NCBI GenBank assembly: GCA_023678885.1
Contig: CM042997.1
Span: 27,472,064 to 27,536,063, forward strand
DNA length: 64,000 bases
Origin: Pogostemon cablin
Taxonomy: Eukaryota; Streptophyta; Magnoliopsida; Lamiales; Lamiaceae
Direction of reading: 5' to 3'
The notes beneath the pieces were generated by a model, which saw nothing but the letters and a program-made list of their open reading frames with translations, was not told where the DNA came from and made no database searches. A program made the position numbers and the translations under genes. Below, one piece after another: positions 23,474-34,253 of this stretch. Each line of letters opens with the position of its first letter. Position 1 is the first letter of the stretch.

Positions 23474-24928
23474 TCACTCCACACCATCTACCAGGCTCCA
23501 CCCTGCTGCTTTCTTCAAACTACCTTCCTTAATCCCCTTTCTTCGTTTCACCACATCCTCCCATCTCCCAACTTCTGCATACATGTTCGATAAAATGACA
23601 TAAACAGCATGATTCTGAGGATCCAATTCAAGAATTTCCTTCACTGCTCTCTCAGCAACCTCAATATTCCCATGATCTTTACAAGCGCTCAGTAATGCTC
23701 CCCAAATCACTACGTCCGCCTTCCAAACCATTCCTCTTATAAGCTCTTCGGCTTCTGATATCCGCCCCCCTCGTCCAAGAATGTCCACCATGCAACTATA
23801 ATGCTTTATATTCGGATCAATTCCATAAACAGCTTTCATCGAGTAAAAGATCTTGCTACCATATTCCAACAATCCAGAGTGGAAACAAGCCGATAAAACT
23901 CCGAGAAGGGTGATTTCGTTCGGCACTACATTCGCTTTCTCAAACATTCCGAAGAAACGGATAGCTTCCTCGGCATGTCCATGTACGGCAAGCCCACAGA
24001 TCATTGAATTCCATGTAGCTATATTTTTTTCTTTCAATTCATGAAAGCATTGTTTTGCTTTAACCAATTCTCCATTCTTTGCATACATGTTAAGCAACGC
24101 AGTTCCAAGAATCACTTCTAAATCTATCCCTTTCTCCTCAATGTACACATGAATTCGCTCCCCTAACTCCAAGCAAGCACATTGAGCACAAGCAGATAAT
24201 ACAGAAGATAAAACAACTCCATTTGGTTCAAATCCATCGGAAATCATGCCATTGAACAGTCTGATTGCTTCCTCTGGAGAATCATTCTGAGCGTATCCAC
24301 ATATAATCGTCGTCCAAATATTGAAATTCCTCTCGTGCAATTCATCAAACACCTTCCGTGCTTTAATAATCCCGCCCGATACAGAATAACCCCTAATTAA
24401 CCCATTCACGACATGCAATTCAAAATCTAACCCAAATTTCAATGCATGCGCGTGTACCTGCTCACAGCATTTACCAGATTTCGTATTCGAACAAGCCTTG
24501 AGAACAAAAGGATATGTATATTTCCCAGGCGTAACTCCACGTCTCAACATATTAACATAGAGAAGCAAACCGTCTAAAGGACTCGAACTGCTAGCTTGTC
24601 CTCTGATTAAAGTGTTCCACATGAACAGATTCGACACAGGAATATTGTCGAACAGCTTAAGAGCATATCGAAGGTCCCCGGAGGCGGAGAGAGCGCAGAA
24701 GTTGAGCAAGCGGCTGGCGGTGAAAACGTCATGAATGCGTGCGGTAGTGATCATTTGGGCGTGGATTTGCTTGAGCTGGTCCATTGATCTGCATTTGTCC
24801 ACCATACAAGAGAGGGACGGAGGCTCTGCTGGCGGCGGCCAATGCGTTGGGGAAAGGGCGGATGGAATTGTAGTGCGGCCATGAGCGACGCATAGTCTTG
24901 CTGGAAATCGCATGATCTTGATTCTCAA
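23474..24928 (-). CDS. Pentatricopeptide repeat protein, PLS class, E subgroup
   Basis: Single-exon 484-residue protein with successive P, L and S motifs, for example NLFMWNTLIRG, NIWTTIICGYAQN and HYSCMVDILGRGGR. It ends with an E-type domain (ADVVIWGALLSACKDHG, then PQNHAVYVILSNMYAEVGRW) and the start of the E+ region (AAGWSLVDG). It stops there with no DYW deaminase domain, so it would need a partner if it acts in RNA editing. The N-terminus (MRIKIMRFPARL...) is basic, fitting an organelle presequence. Family members bind single-stranded RNA in mitochondria or plastids; the target site cannot be read from sequence alone. An alternative start at Met6 is possible. Confidence 0.93.
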   Translation of the reverse strand: MRIKIMRFPARLCVAHGRTTIPSALSPTHWPPPAEPPSLSCMVDKCRSMDQLKQIHAQMITTARIHDVFTASRLLNFCALSASGDLRYALKLFDNIPVSNLFMWNTLIRGQASSSSPLDGLLLYVNMLRRGVTPGKYTYPFVLKACSNTKSGKCCEQVHAHALKFGLDFELHVVNGLIRGYSVSGGIIKARKVFDELHERNFNIWTTIICGYAQNDSPEEAIRLFNGMISDGFEPNGVVLSSVLSACAQCACLELGERIHVYIEEKGIDLEVILGTALLNMYAKNGELVKAKQCFHELKEKNIATWNSMICGLAVHGHAEEAIRFFGMFEKANVVPNEITLLGVLSACFHSGLLEYGSKIFYSMKAVYGIDPNIKHYSCMVDILGRGGRISEAEELIRGMVWKADVVIWGALLSACKDHGNIEVAERAVKEILELDPQNHAVYVILSNMYAEVGRWEDVVKRRKGIKEGSLKKAAGWSLVDGVE

Positions 24929-25957
24929 CTGTGGAAGCCTGATGAATGTATAATGGGCCGAATGGACTTTGGGCCCACTAATGATTTGGATCTGTTAAGT
25001 CATATAACCTGTTGGCCCAATAAATAAATTTTATACATGTAATATATAAATACTCCCTACTTTTTATTTTTACATATAGGGAGTAATAATTTACCATTTC
25101 TTAACTTTTACTGATTTTTTTTATTTTTGATTTTTAAAACCTGTGTACTGTTCTCCTGCAAAAACAATTTTACTTATCGTTACAATCTACGTCACAGTCA
25201 TAAGGTCTACTATGTTAGAATCAAATCCAGCTATAAATTAATGTAAAGTTGCACAATTTATTAATTGTGTAAACACCAATGCCACCGTTTGTATGTGTCC
25301 AAGCGAGTAATTTGATTACACATATATAAGCATAAGGTATACTCTACAGTCGAATATCAAATATCATTTAATCAGATAATGTTATTTTTATAATGATAAA
25401 TTATTGTCTTTATACAATTAAAGATAACATTATTATATAAAAAAAACATAAAGTTTTAATGTGTACGAGTAATACTTTATAATTCGATTTCATAAAGTTC
25501 TTTATATGAAACACAGACTGATGTTAGAAAAATATATATTTAGACCACAAGTTTTTCTTATCTTCTTTTAAGTGGAGTCACTTCATTCTCAAATTAACAA
25601 TATCACACCACGAAATTATTTTTGATTTAATTTGCTTAAATTATATTCGAATTTCATTTCATCAGGGTATGTTTTGCGTGAGACCGTCTTACGTGAGATC
25701 ATTTTTCACTTTTTAAAATAATTATCACTTTCGCTATAAAATGTTATAATTTTTTATTTATACTATAAACTGTTAATGAAATAACATTATCACTTTTTAC
25801 TAGTTTATTATAACTTTTCCATGTAAAAATTATCACTTTATGGACGTCTCATGTAAGCCCTTATATAAGACGGTGTCACACAAGTCTTTGCTTTTGTCAA
25901 AAAGAAAGTATGATTTTCTAATACTATCTAATTACACCGTCGACATTAGAAAATGGG
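24929..25957. other. Intergenic, upstream of the PPR gene
   Basis: AT-rich. A short inverted pair TACTCCCTA...TAGGGAGTA lies at 25052-25086, and a MITE at about 25674-25883. No gene seen. Confidence 0.5.
25674..25883. mobile_element. MITE with TTGYGTGASACCGTCTTA ends
   Basis: Left end TTGCGTGAGACCGTCTTA and, in reverse complement, right end TTGTGTGACACCGTCTTA enclose ~170 bp of A/T-rich sequence with repeated TTATCACTTT words. Similar interior words recur at about 35410-35560, 35770-35945 and 40250-40350, suggesting worn relatives. Confidence 0.6.
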
Positions 25958-26303
25958 ATTCGTGAAGGCCGCGGCTATTCGCACCCACCATTTTACTTCC
26001 ATACACCCCCTTGAATTTTAAATTAATAAATACATATAGTAAATTACGAAAATAGCCTTTTGATATACACACATTTAATTTAATACAAAATTATTTCTAA
26101 AATAATATACACACATCACATTCACATCACATTAACATACACACACCAAACACTTTAACAATAATACACACACATCACATTCACATTAAACATTTGAAAA
26201 ACAACACAAACCTCACACCCACTCCACTCACTTCTTCTTCCACATCTCTTCCTCCAAAACCCTAGATTTTCTCCCCCATCATTCAATACTCACATTTGGT
26301 CAT

Positions 26304-27687
26304 ATGATCAACATGACGGAAGAAGAAACACCTAAGGACGTAAAGGTATGTATATTTACATTTTTAGACCGATTAAAATGTTGTTTTTCGCGTTTTATTT
26401 TTTTCCCGTCGCTGTTTTTTTCGACCAACCAGAGTCGAAAATTTTTAATTTGTTCGACCAACATTGGTCGAAATTTTGTGGTAATTTCGACCAGAGGTGG
26501 TCGAAATTTTTGATTTCTGTCGACCACTCTTGGTCGAAATTTCTTAATTAATTCGATCATATATGGTCGAAATTTAGAAAATATTTCGACCATAAATGGC
26601 CAATTTTTTTAAATAAATTCGACTACCCTTAGGCGAACAGTGTGTATTTTTCCAGCACTTTACTTGTTTTCTTATTTTAACCCCTTTATTTTGTACACAG
26701 GAATCATTTTCTTCTACTAAATGTAGTGCCATCTTATTGGGGAATGAGCTTAGTACAGATGTTTGTATAGTTGAGGATTACACGGACTTATTTGAAACTC
26801 ATCAATGGTTTGATACAAGAGAGAATTTGATAAAATGGGCGCGAAATATTGGTTTAGATAATCAGATGGTGGTTGTAGTGAAACGCTCTGACAATGGTGG
26901 AGGAGGAGGAAAAAAGGGAAGACTATTTTTGGGTTGTGAACGTGGTGGAAAGTATCGAGAGTTTAAGGCCAAAGTAAACCGATACAAGGAAGTGGATCCA
27001 GAAAGGGAAGTAGAGGAGAAGGATACAAGTAAGAAGAAACTGAAAAAGAGAGAGACGGGTACAAAGAAGTGTAATTGCCCCTTTTTGCTTAGGGGAAGAG
27101 AATTAGAGAAGGGCGGAGCATGGGCATTGGAGGTTGTTAAAGGTGTTCATAACCACTCGATTGGCAATTACTTGGAGGGGCATGCCTATGCAGGGAGGCT
27201 CAAGAAGGAGGAGGAAAAATTTGTGATTGATATGTCACTCCAAGATGTCCGTCCAAAGAATGTGATAGAGCTTCTAAAACATAAATTCCCCGGTAACAAG
27301 ACTACAATATGGACTATTTACAATTGTCGTCAAAAAAACCGAATTGCTGATCGTGGTGGTCGTTCTCAGCTGCAATATGTGGTGAAGAAGTTGGAGGAAC
27401 ACAAATACTATTTTCTCAGTCGAAGTTGCAAGGATACCGGTAATGTTAGAAACTTATTCTTTGCACATCCCCAAAGCATAGATTTGTTGCGTGCTTTTCC
27501 TCAAGTCTTGCTTATGGATTCAACATACAAGACGAAGCATTTTATTCACATGGCTGTGCACTTTAATAACCGGTCTTTCCCGGCCATATTCCCATATTTC
27601 GTGTGCCACGTGTTTCTGAAAATTGACCAACACATCAGCATCTGGATCATGATCGCTTTCACTTGCATAATCATAACCCGGAGTTGA
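26304..27687 (+). CDS. Truncated FAR1/MULE-type transposase of MULE A
   Basis: Exon 1 26304-26345 (starts MINMTEEETPKDVK) splices at GTATGT to an acceptor TTTGTACACAG ending at 26700; exon 2 runs 26701-27687. The joined frame is open for 342 codons. It holds a full FAR1/WRKY-GCM1-like zinc-binding DNA-binding region: HQWFDTRENLIKWARNIGL, then RLFLGCERGG, TGTKKCNCPF and VVKGVHNHS. A conserved linker follows, up to the first catalytic aspartate in LLMDSTYKT. At 27535-27537 the deletion junction fuses this to ~50 residues read antisense through the PMD gene, which form a hydrophobic tail. The catalytic D-D-E core after the first Asp is missing, so it cannot transpose by itself. The frame is cleaner than the copy in MULE B; expression is unknown. 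Confidence 0.8.
26419..26640. repeat. 33-bp-phased palindrome array, MULE A left (7 units)
   Basis: Units start at 26421, 26454, 26487, 26520, 26553, 26586 and 26619, every step exactly 33 bp. Core TTCGACCA-N4-TGGTCGAA (for example 26453-26472) is an 8-bp or longer inverted repeat with a 4-base centre; outer units are mutated. The array lies wholly inside the transposase intron (26346-26700). Confidence 0.93.
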
Positions 27688-28738
27688 AGCCTCGCCACCC
27701 TCACTTGAGGCCTCGCCACCCTCACCATCCTGGCTTTCATCTTCGCCACCATCACTTTCATCTTCACTACCATCACTTTCATCTTCACCACCATGACTTT
27801 TATCTTCACTAAGTTGTGGTTCATGAATGGGTTGAGGTTGTGCCTCTAGCTCGTCCTGATGCATTGGCTCGAGTAGAGGAATTGGATCATGTTGTGGTTG
27901 TGGAGTATCTTGAGGCATTGCATCGTGCTCAACCCTCATCCCTCTTCGTCTATTGGATGCGGTGGGGGGATTACGTCGGCGATATCTATCTGCGAAAAAA
28001 ATTCAAATCATGCTCAATAACATATATGAGATAACTAATAAGTAAATACACAAATAATATAATAACATTCCAAACATATTAATATATGTGACAACCAATA
28101 TTTAATAACATATAAAGTAGGCTCAACTATAACTAATATGTAATAACAAACAAAGTAATCTCAAGTATATGATATGCAATAACAAACAAAAAAAGTATAT
28201 GATATGCAATAAACGAGCTTCAGTTCGACCACCTTTGGTCGTTGAAGAAGCTTCTGTTCGACCAAAGCTGGTCGAAATTTCTCCTTCCATCCGCCCAACA
28301 CCTGCCGAAATTTTTCCTTGCAGCCGTCCACCACCTGCCGATAATTCTCCTCCCAGTCGTCCACCATCTGCCAAAAATCCCACCAAATTTCGACCATGTG
28401 TGGTCGAACAACTTCAAAAGTTGTCGACGAGTGATGGCCGACGAGGAGCCCAAATTTCGACCATACATGGTCGAACAGGCCTCGAAATTTCGCTAAACCA
28501 GGGTCGGCAGTCGCTCGTCGATTTCCGACGACAATGGGGGAACTTTTTTGCGCAACCCCGATCGAATGACCCAATAAATACATATATCAACATACCCATA
28601 ACATTCCACACAACAAACCCAACAAATTTGGCATAATTTCAACATAAGTTCTAAAACCTAGAATTTGAAAACAAAAAATGAAAGGGAATAGGACTTACTA
28701 ACAACGTTGCTAATGAACGATGGCACACCTCCCGCCAT
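27520..28738 (-). CDS. Truncated PMD (plant mobile domain) gene of MULE A
   Basis: Exon 1 28738-28699 (MAGGVPSFISNVV) has a strong GTAAGT donor. Exon 2 begins at 27989 after TTTCGCAG and runs to a stop at 27520, giving about 169 residues. The product has an Arg-rich patch (RYRRRNPPTASNRRRG), a Pro/Gln-rich part and three acidic E/D-S-D-G repeats. It then reaches HVAHEIWEYG...VIKVHSHV, where the internal deletion cuts off the PMD fold itself. The last 168 bases overlap the transposase frame tail-to-tail. The corresponding MULE B gene continues into the recognisable PMD, which is how this piece is identified. No in-frame stop occurs, unlike in MULE B. Confidence 0.65.
28223..28512. repeat. 33-bp-phased palindrome array, MULE A right (9 units)
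   Basis: Units start at 28225, 28258, 28291, 28324, 28357, 28390, 28424, 28457 and 28490: seven steps of 33 bp and one of 34. Units at 28258, 28390 and 28457 keep the full TTCGACCA-N4-TGGTCGAA palindrome. Units 3-5 read CCGCCCA...TGCCGAA-like and have lost complementarity. The array is inside the PMD intron (27990-28698). Confidence 0.88.
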
Positions 28739-29077
28739 TTCACTCACAATGTTTGGTAGTAGAGGTTGATCTTCACTTCTTCTCCCCTTCCTCCCTTCTT
28801 CTCCTCTTCCTTCCTCCCTTCTTCTCTTCTTTCCTTTTTTTTTTTTCTAAGTTTGAAATGTGAGAAGTGAAGTGGGTGCAAAGTGAGGTGGGTGTAGGAT
28901 TTAAGGCTTAGATTAAATGTGGGATAGTGGAAGGGAAGAGATTGTGTATATGGGTGTATTTCATTAAGGGTAATTTAGTATTTTCTTAGTGTGTGCATAT
29001 ATAATTGTTGTGTGTGTAGATATAATTGGGTGTTGGAAGTAAAATGGTGGGTGCGAATAGCCGCGGCCATTCGTGAA

Positions 29078-29575
29078 ACGTGGATTTATTGGAATTGCAT
29101 GATTGTCGTATTGAAGTAATTTTTTAAGGCAAAAGCTCCTGTGTATCGAGTATACAGAGATATACTCCGTGTTCCATGTGAACACAACCCTCCCCTTCCA
29201 ATCCTATTTAAACTTATATATTGCTAAAGGTTAAAATTATAAAGGAACATGGAAATTGCAAAGGTACACGTGCGCCCGAATGCACGAGAGCCTCGCACGT
29301 TTTTTAATTAGCGAGGGAATCAATGTTGATAATACCCGCGCGCACAGAAAATTACACTGGAAGAAAACTATCGTTACCGGCTGTGACGGAAACTAAACTC
29401 ACAGCCGCCCCTATTACCGCCATCAAGTCCAGATAAACAAATCCGGGTCGGTTCGGATCCATCAGGAGTATATAAAGCCCATCGTGCTTGACAGCGCCAG
29501 CGGACCCAACCGTCTCTCTCTCACGCAGTGAGTTTCGCAGAGAAGATTTTGATCGACTCACTGAGTTCGGAGGAA
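29078..29575 (+). promoter_or_regulatory. Upstream region and 5' UTR of sulfite oxidase
   Basis: About 500 bp between the MULE A target duplication and the start codon. TATATAA at 29469-29475 is a plausible TATA box roughly 105 bp before the ATG. No other feature recognised. Confidence 0.45.
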
Positions 29576-32500
29576 ATGCCTGGATTGAGGGGACCTTCTG
29601 ATTACTCGCAGGAGCCTCCTCGCCACCCTTCTCTCGTGGTTAATTCTAAGGTTTATCACTTTGCTCTTCATTATAAGTGCAAATTACCACTTCACTCCGC
29701 TCTTTCTGTTGATTAATGAGTTCTAGTTTCTGTAATTTCATCTGTTTTTTAATCCCACGTTTAGTGATGTTTATGTGAGTTGATGATTCGGACTGATGTA
29801 TTTTACCAGACTGTAATTCCTTTCTGCGTGTATCGATGAGGATCTGTATATGTGGCATGTTGGCATATGTGAAAAAAATGGTTAGTTATTATCCAGAGTG
29901 AAAATTCTGTATTATGAATGTGAAAATGCTATAATAATGAGCTCGGAAGGTTCTGTGTTTCCTAAATTCAATCGAGAAGAATTTTCTATTTAAATTGATT
30001 GTTTAGTTCATTTAACGAACTGCTTTTCAGTTCTCATATCTCATTACGGTTTGGTTGCACCATGTTACAGTTCTATGGATTGATACTATGAGGTACATGT
30101 TCCATATTTGTTGTGATTGTTTAGGAACCGTTCAATGCTGAGCCGCGTCGATTGGATTTAGTTTCATCTTATGTGACACCGGTGGAATTCTTCTATAAGA
30201 GGAACCATGGACCAATCCCAATAGTGGAGGATATTGACAGGTATTTCTCTTATTACATTCTGTGTATCCAAGTACAAAATGCTTGATTTTTGCTTATTAA
30301 TTCATTTTGCCTTGCTAGATATAGTGTTTCTATCACTGGTCTAAGAGGTAGTCCCATAGAGCTGTTCATGAAAGATATCTGGTGAGTGAATCATCTATTC
30401 ATATAATATTTCAACTTTATAGTTTATGGAATTATTTGAGATGACTAAATTTTGCCTTTTTGAATAACAGGAGGCTTCCTAAATATACTGTCACTGCCAC
30501 TTTACAGGTTCCCTAATAATCAGATTAGTGAATTTTAATATTTAGAATCTGTATGTATTTTCAACTTAGTCAGTCAGAGTGAGTTAGATGTGCTACAGCG
30601 AGGAACGCGACATGCAGTTCTTGTTGTTTTTACACAATATATTGATTAAATTTGTGTTTATTGCAGTGTGCTGGCAATAGGAGGACTGCCATGAGCAAAA
30701 CTCGAACAGTGAAAGGAGTTGGCTGGGATGTTGCAGCAATAGGAAATGGTTAACCTCGAGAGGGTTTATTTCATTTTGATTATATTTTAATTATTATTAT
30801 TGTTTTATACCATATAATTCTGAAATTGATAACATCATCTTTATTATTGTTTGGATACTACACCTGCATCAGTATCCATGATAATGATTTGGTTTCCAGG
30901 CAAAAAGATATGTAATCTGATACAGGGGAAGAACTCGTTCACAATATTCTACAACTGAGAAATTTTGTTGACTTTTAATATGTGATAATAATGACATGCT
31001 TCAGTGTTTAAGGACTAAGGTTACTTATTTGGAATTTGTAATCAAGATGCCTTAGATAATGATGTGATTGCTTTCTGTTGGAGAATTGGCAGATATACTT
31101 TTTACTCAAAATTCTGGGATGATGGATGAGAATGCTTCTAAGAGCGCACGCACACACACACACAAACACACTCATCTTGCATAAACTTACATCGACAATT
31201 CCAGACCATGCATACTAGGTTTCTTAAGTTTGATTGTGATTTTGTTTCAGGAATTGTTTTATACATTTTTTCTTACAATTTTGGCTTAAGATTCAACTGT
31301 CTCTTTGACCCTACACTATATAATACATGAAATATATTTCCTTAACATTGCTGGTTTCATACTTAGAATTTTTTCATGCATGCCTATGCAGCTATCTGGG
31401 GTGGGGCTAAATTAGCAGATGTCCTTGAACTTGCTGGAATTCCTAAGTGCTCGCGTGCAACACAGTGTGGACAAAAACATGTAGAATTTGTTAGCATTGA
31501 CAAGTGTAAGGTAATAACCTATGCCTTTGGCTGATCATTTATTTTTCCTCTATCGTGCAAAGAGAGGATTCCAACTAATATGAGCCGTTACATCACAGGA
31601 AGAAAGTGGAGGCCCTTACAAAGCATCAATTCCATTAATACAGGCCACAAACCCTGAGGCAGATGTTTTACTTGCTTATGAGATGAATGGGGAGGTATTC
31701 TCTCCATACATTTGTAACCATAATGGTATTGTCTGCATATAGATATCTATACAGGCACAAATCCTGATGCTCATGTTTTAGCTTATGAGCTGAAAGGAGA
31801 GGTATTCTCCTTATATTTGTGACCATAATGGTATTATGCGATTATAAATATCTGTATCCTGTATAGATGAATGGGAGTTGTATAGATATACATATATCTA
31901 AGTTAAGCTTAGCATATATCCACATAGTGAAATGAATGCTTGGGTTTTTTGTTGATGTGTTTATTTTGGGATGTAGGCAGTCTACATAATAACTTTGAGA
32001 AATGGTTTACAAATTAAGAACAAGGTGGGGTAAGCTACTTATGTGTGCAAAGGGTGTTGAAATAGATTGTCTTCTCTTTTTAATCATTCAAATATCAGCA
32101 CGCAGGAAGGCTACTTCACTATTGTATTGGTAGAAAACACCTTGTAATATTTCCAACATTGTTGTATTCCTTCGGTATAATTTTGCTTGTGGTGTTAGAA
32201 AAAAATACAATATTACTCAGATTCGTATATTCCTTTGTTTATATCTTTGCTATCTAAAATGTATAATGCTGTTCATTTTGTGCAGACTATTAACAGGGAT
32301 CATGGATATCCGTTGCGTGTAATTGTTCCTGGAGTTATTGGGGCTCGTTCCGTCAAATGGCTTGATTCAATTAATATTATTGAACAAGAATGTCAGGTGA
32401 AAAACTGCCCACTCTTGGGCTCTCAAGTAATCAGTCCTAGCTTTATGAAGTTTATATTGGCGTTCTGCAGGGATTTTTTATGCAAAAGGACTATAAAATG

Positions 32501-34253
32501 TTTCCGCCATCAGTCAATTGGGATAATATCATTTGGCCTTCAAGGCGACCACTAATGGATTTCCCTGTTCAGGTATTATTACCCTGGTTTTTTTCTAACA
32601 ATTTCCTATATTGATATGAAGGATTATCCAGAGGTGCATGATTCTAGTTAGTGTTTCAGGTTAAATTTTTGGTTAAATTTAATGGCTTACCGGAAAAAAA
32701 AAAAAAAAAACTTCGACTATTTATCATGATTGATAACTTCTATTTTTATCTTTTAGTGGTTAGAAATCTCTCTAATATTTGATGCTAATGAACAGTCATG
32801 ACACTAATTTCAAGAAGCTGCTGTGTGCATATGCATATAGAACATTTTCTTCATAGATTGCTTGAAGATAATGATTCTTGATTGGTTGTTTAATCTTGTT
32901 GCAGTCTGCGATATGTTCTCTGGATGAGGTAAACGTGGTGAAACCAGGGAAGGTAATTACAATTTCCTTTTAATTGTTATTATGCTTTTGCCAATTGTGC
33001 ACTTAAAACCATATTCTTTTGCTGCTTATTCTATTTGATGAACCAAATTTTTGTTGGCCCATTCTGCCAGCCTTTCTAACATTTGCAGTTGGTACTTGCT
33101 TCTGTACTCTGATTTACTTTTTGCGGGATTAATTGTTTTCAGAAACCAACCACTTGTATACAATGAAAGATGGCTTCCAGTTGCTATGTTTTTCAGACGA
33201 GTATTTTCCTTCTCATCGATTTTCTCTAACATGATGCATAAGATAAGGACCAATTTGGTGAAAAAAAATTTCCCCTGAGGTTCATTTTGCATTGTACTGG
33301 TGGAATGAGGGAACTATTTATGGTACCTCTCAATAGTTAAAGGCATGAGCCTTGCACCCAAGACACTAGGTTATGGCACACGCACACACAAACAAAAGGT
33401 CTTAATTGCTTTTATATGTACTGCTATTTTACCTTTTGTATGTGCTACTTCTTAACCCCAATCACCGTAAAGATAAACTTTCTGCCTGTTATTAGATTAC
33501 TGTCAAAGGCTATGCTGTGTCAGGAGGTGGGCGAGGCATAGAACGAGTAGATGTATCTCTAGATGGTGGCAAAACCTGGGTGGAGGCCTCCAAATACCAA
33601 AAACCCGGTATTCCATATATTTCTGATGATGGAAATGGTGATAAATGGGCATGGGTGCTTTTTCAAGCGGAAGCTAACATACCTCAGAGCACTGAAATTG
33701 TTGCCAAAGCAGTACGTCACTCACCCTTTTTACAATATTATTGATAAATTTCTGATTATTTATGTGCGATGATTGAATAATAGACCTAATCATGTCAAAC
33801 AAGTTTTGATTATTTACAAAAGTAGCTTCCGGAATATCCTAGGTAGTCTTGCTCTATTTGCATTTACAGGTCTAATGAACTCAGTATCAATCTAGATTAT
33901 ATCAAGCTGGACTTTGGTTTACTTAATTATTTATGTATGTGTCCAATATCCGTTACAATCCAATATAAAAGGGAACCATGTAGCTTGATTAGACTTAATA
34001 TGGATTAACGCAAGCACTTAGATATAAAACTCGACTCTAAAGCCTGTCCGAAGAAACTGGGTCCAACACCTCACTGGTGTTGTACCATTTTTCTCCTAGT
34101 TCTGCATTAACTTGGTTTTTATCCGATTTAATCAAGGTGGATGTCGCCGGAAATGTTCAACCTGAAAACGTAGAGGTCATCTGGAACTTGAGGGGGGTAT
34201 TAAACACTTCATGGCATCGGGTTCAGGTTCGGATCGGTCACTCAAATCTATAG
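29576..34253 (+). CDS. SOX: Sulfite oxidase, peroxisomal, molybdenum cofactor enzyme
   Basis: Twelve exons: 29576-29650, 30125-30240, 30319-30381, 30471-30507, 30667-30748, 31392-31510, 31599-31694, 32286-32396, 32471-32572, 32905-32952, 33496-33711 and 34137-34253. They join in phase to 393 residues, the length of the Arabidopsis enzyme. The N-terminal Moco domain includes QCAGNRRTAMSK with the molybdenum-ligand cysteine, and GVIGARSVKWLDSI. The C-terminal dimerisation domain follows (SGGGRGIERVDVSLDGG, and NLRGVLNTSWHRV). There is no haem domain, as usual in plants. The last three residues SNL form the peroxisomal targeting signal of plant sulfite oxidases. The enzyme oxidises sulfite to sulfate with oxygen as acceptor. 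Confidence 0.97.
31749..31850 (+). repeat. Relic duplicate of sulfite oxidase exon 7 end inside intron 7
   Basis: ACAGGCACAAATCCTGATGC...GAGAGGTATTCTCC copies the last ~60 bases of exon 7 plus ~50 bases of intron (31635-31745), now with several differences. One Leu codon's worth of sequence is missing, so if spliced in it would add a degenerate repeat of ATNPEADVL. Confidence 0.7.

Larger units (their letters stand above)
25967..29068 (+). mobile_element. MULE A: 3.1-kb internally deleted Mutator-like element
   Basis: Both ends read GGCCGCGGCTATTCGCACCC inward and stay identical for about 35 bp. The flanks are a perfect 9-bp target duplication ATTCGTGAA (25958-25966 and 29069-29077), the Mutator hallmark. 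Left-to-right content is transposase exon 1, an intron with a palindrome array, a truncated transposase exon 2, then (minus strand) the 5' part of the PMD gene with its own intron array. Compared with MULE B the element is inverted and lacks the segment corresponding to about 52949-57213 there. It lies between the divergent PPR and sulfite oxidase genes. Confidence 0.95.

Noticed and set aside
23318..23593. 91-codon plus-strand frame over the PPR 3' end
   Set aside because: Partly antisense to the PPR coding region, with no recognisable domain.
26419..26640. The 33-bp periodic array as a CRISPR-like locus
   Set aside because: There are no unique spacers of uniform length between repeats, no cas genes and the host is a plant; the units lie inside a transposon intron.
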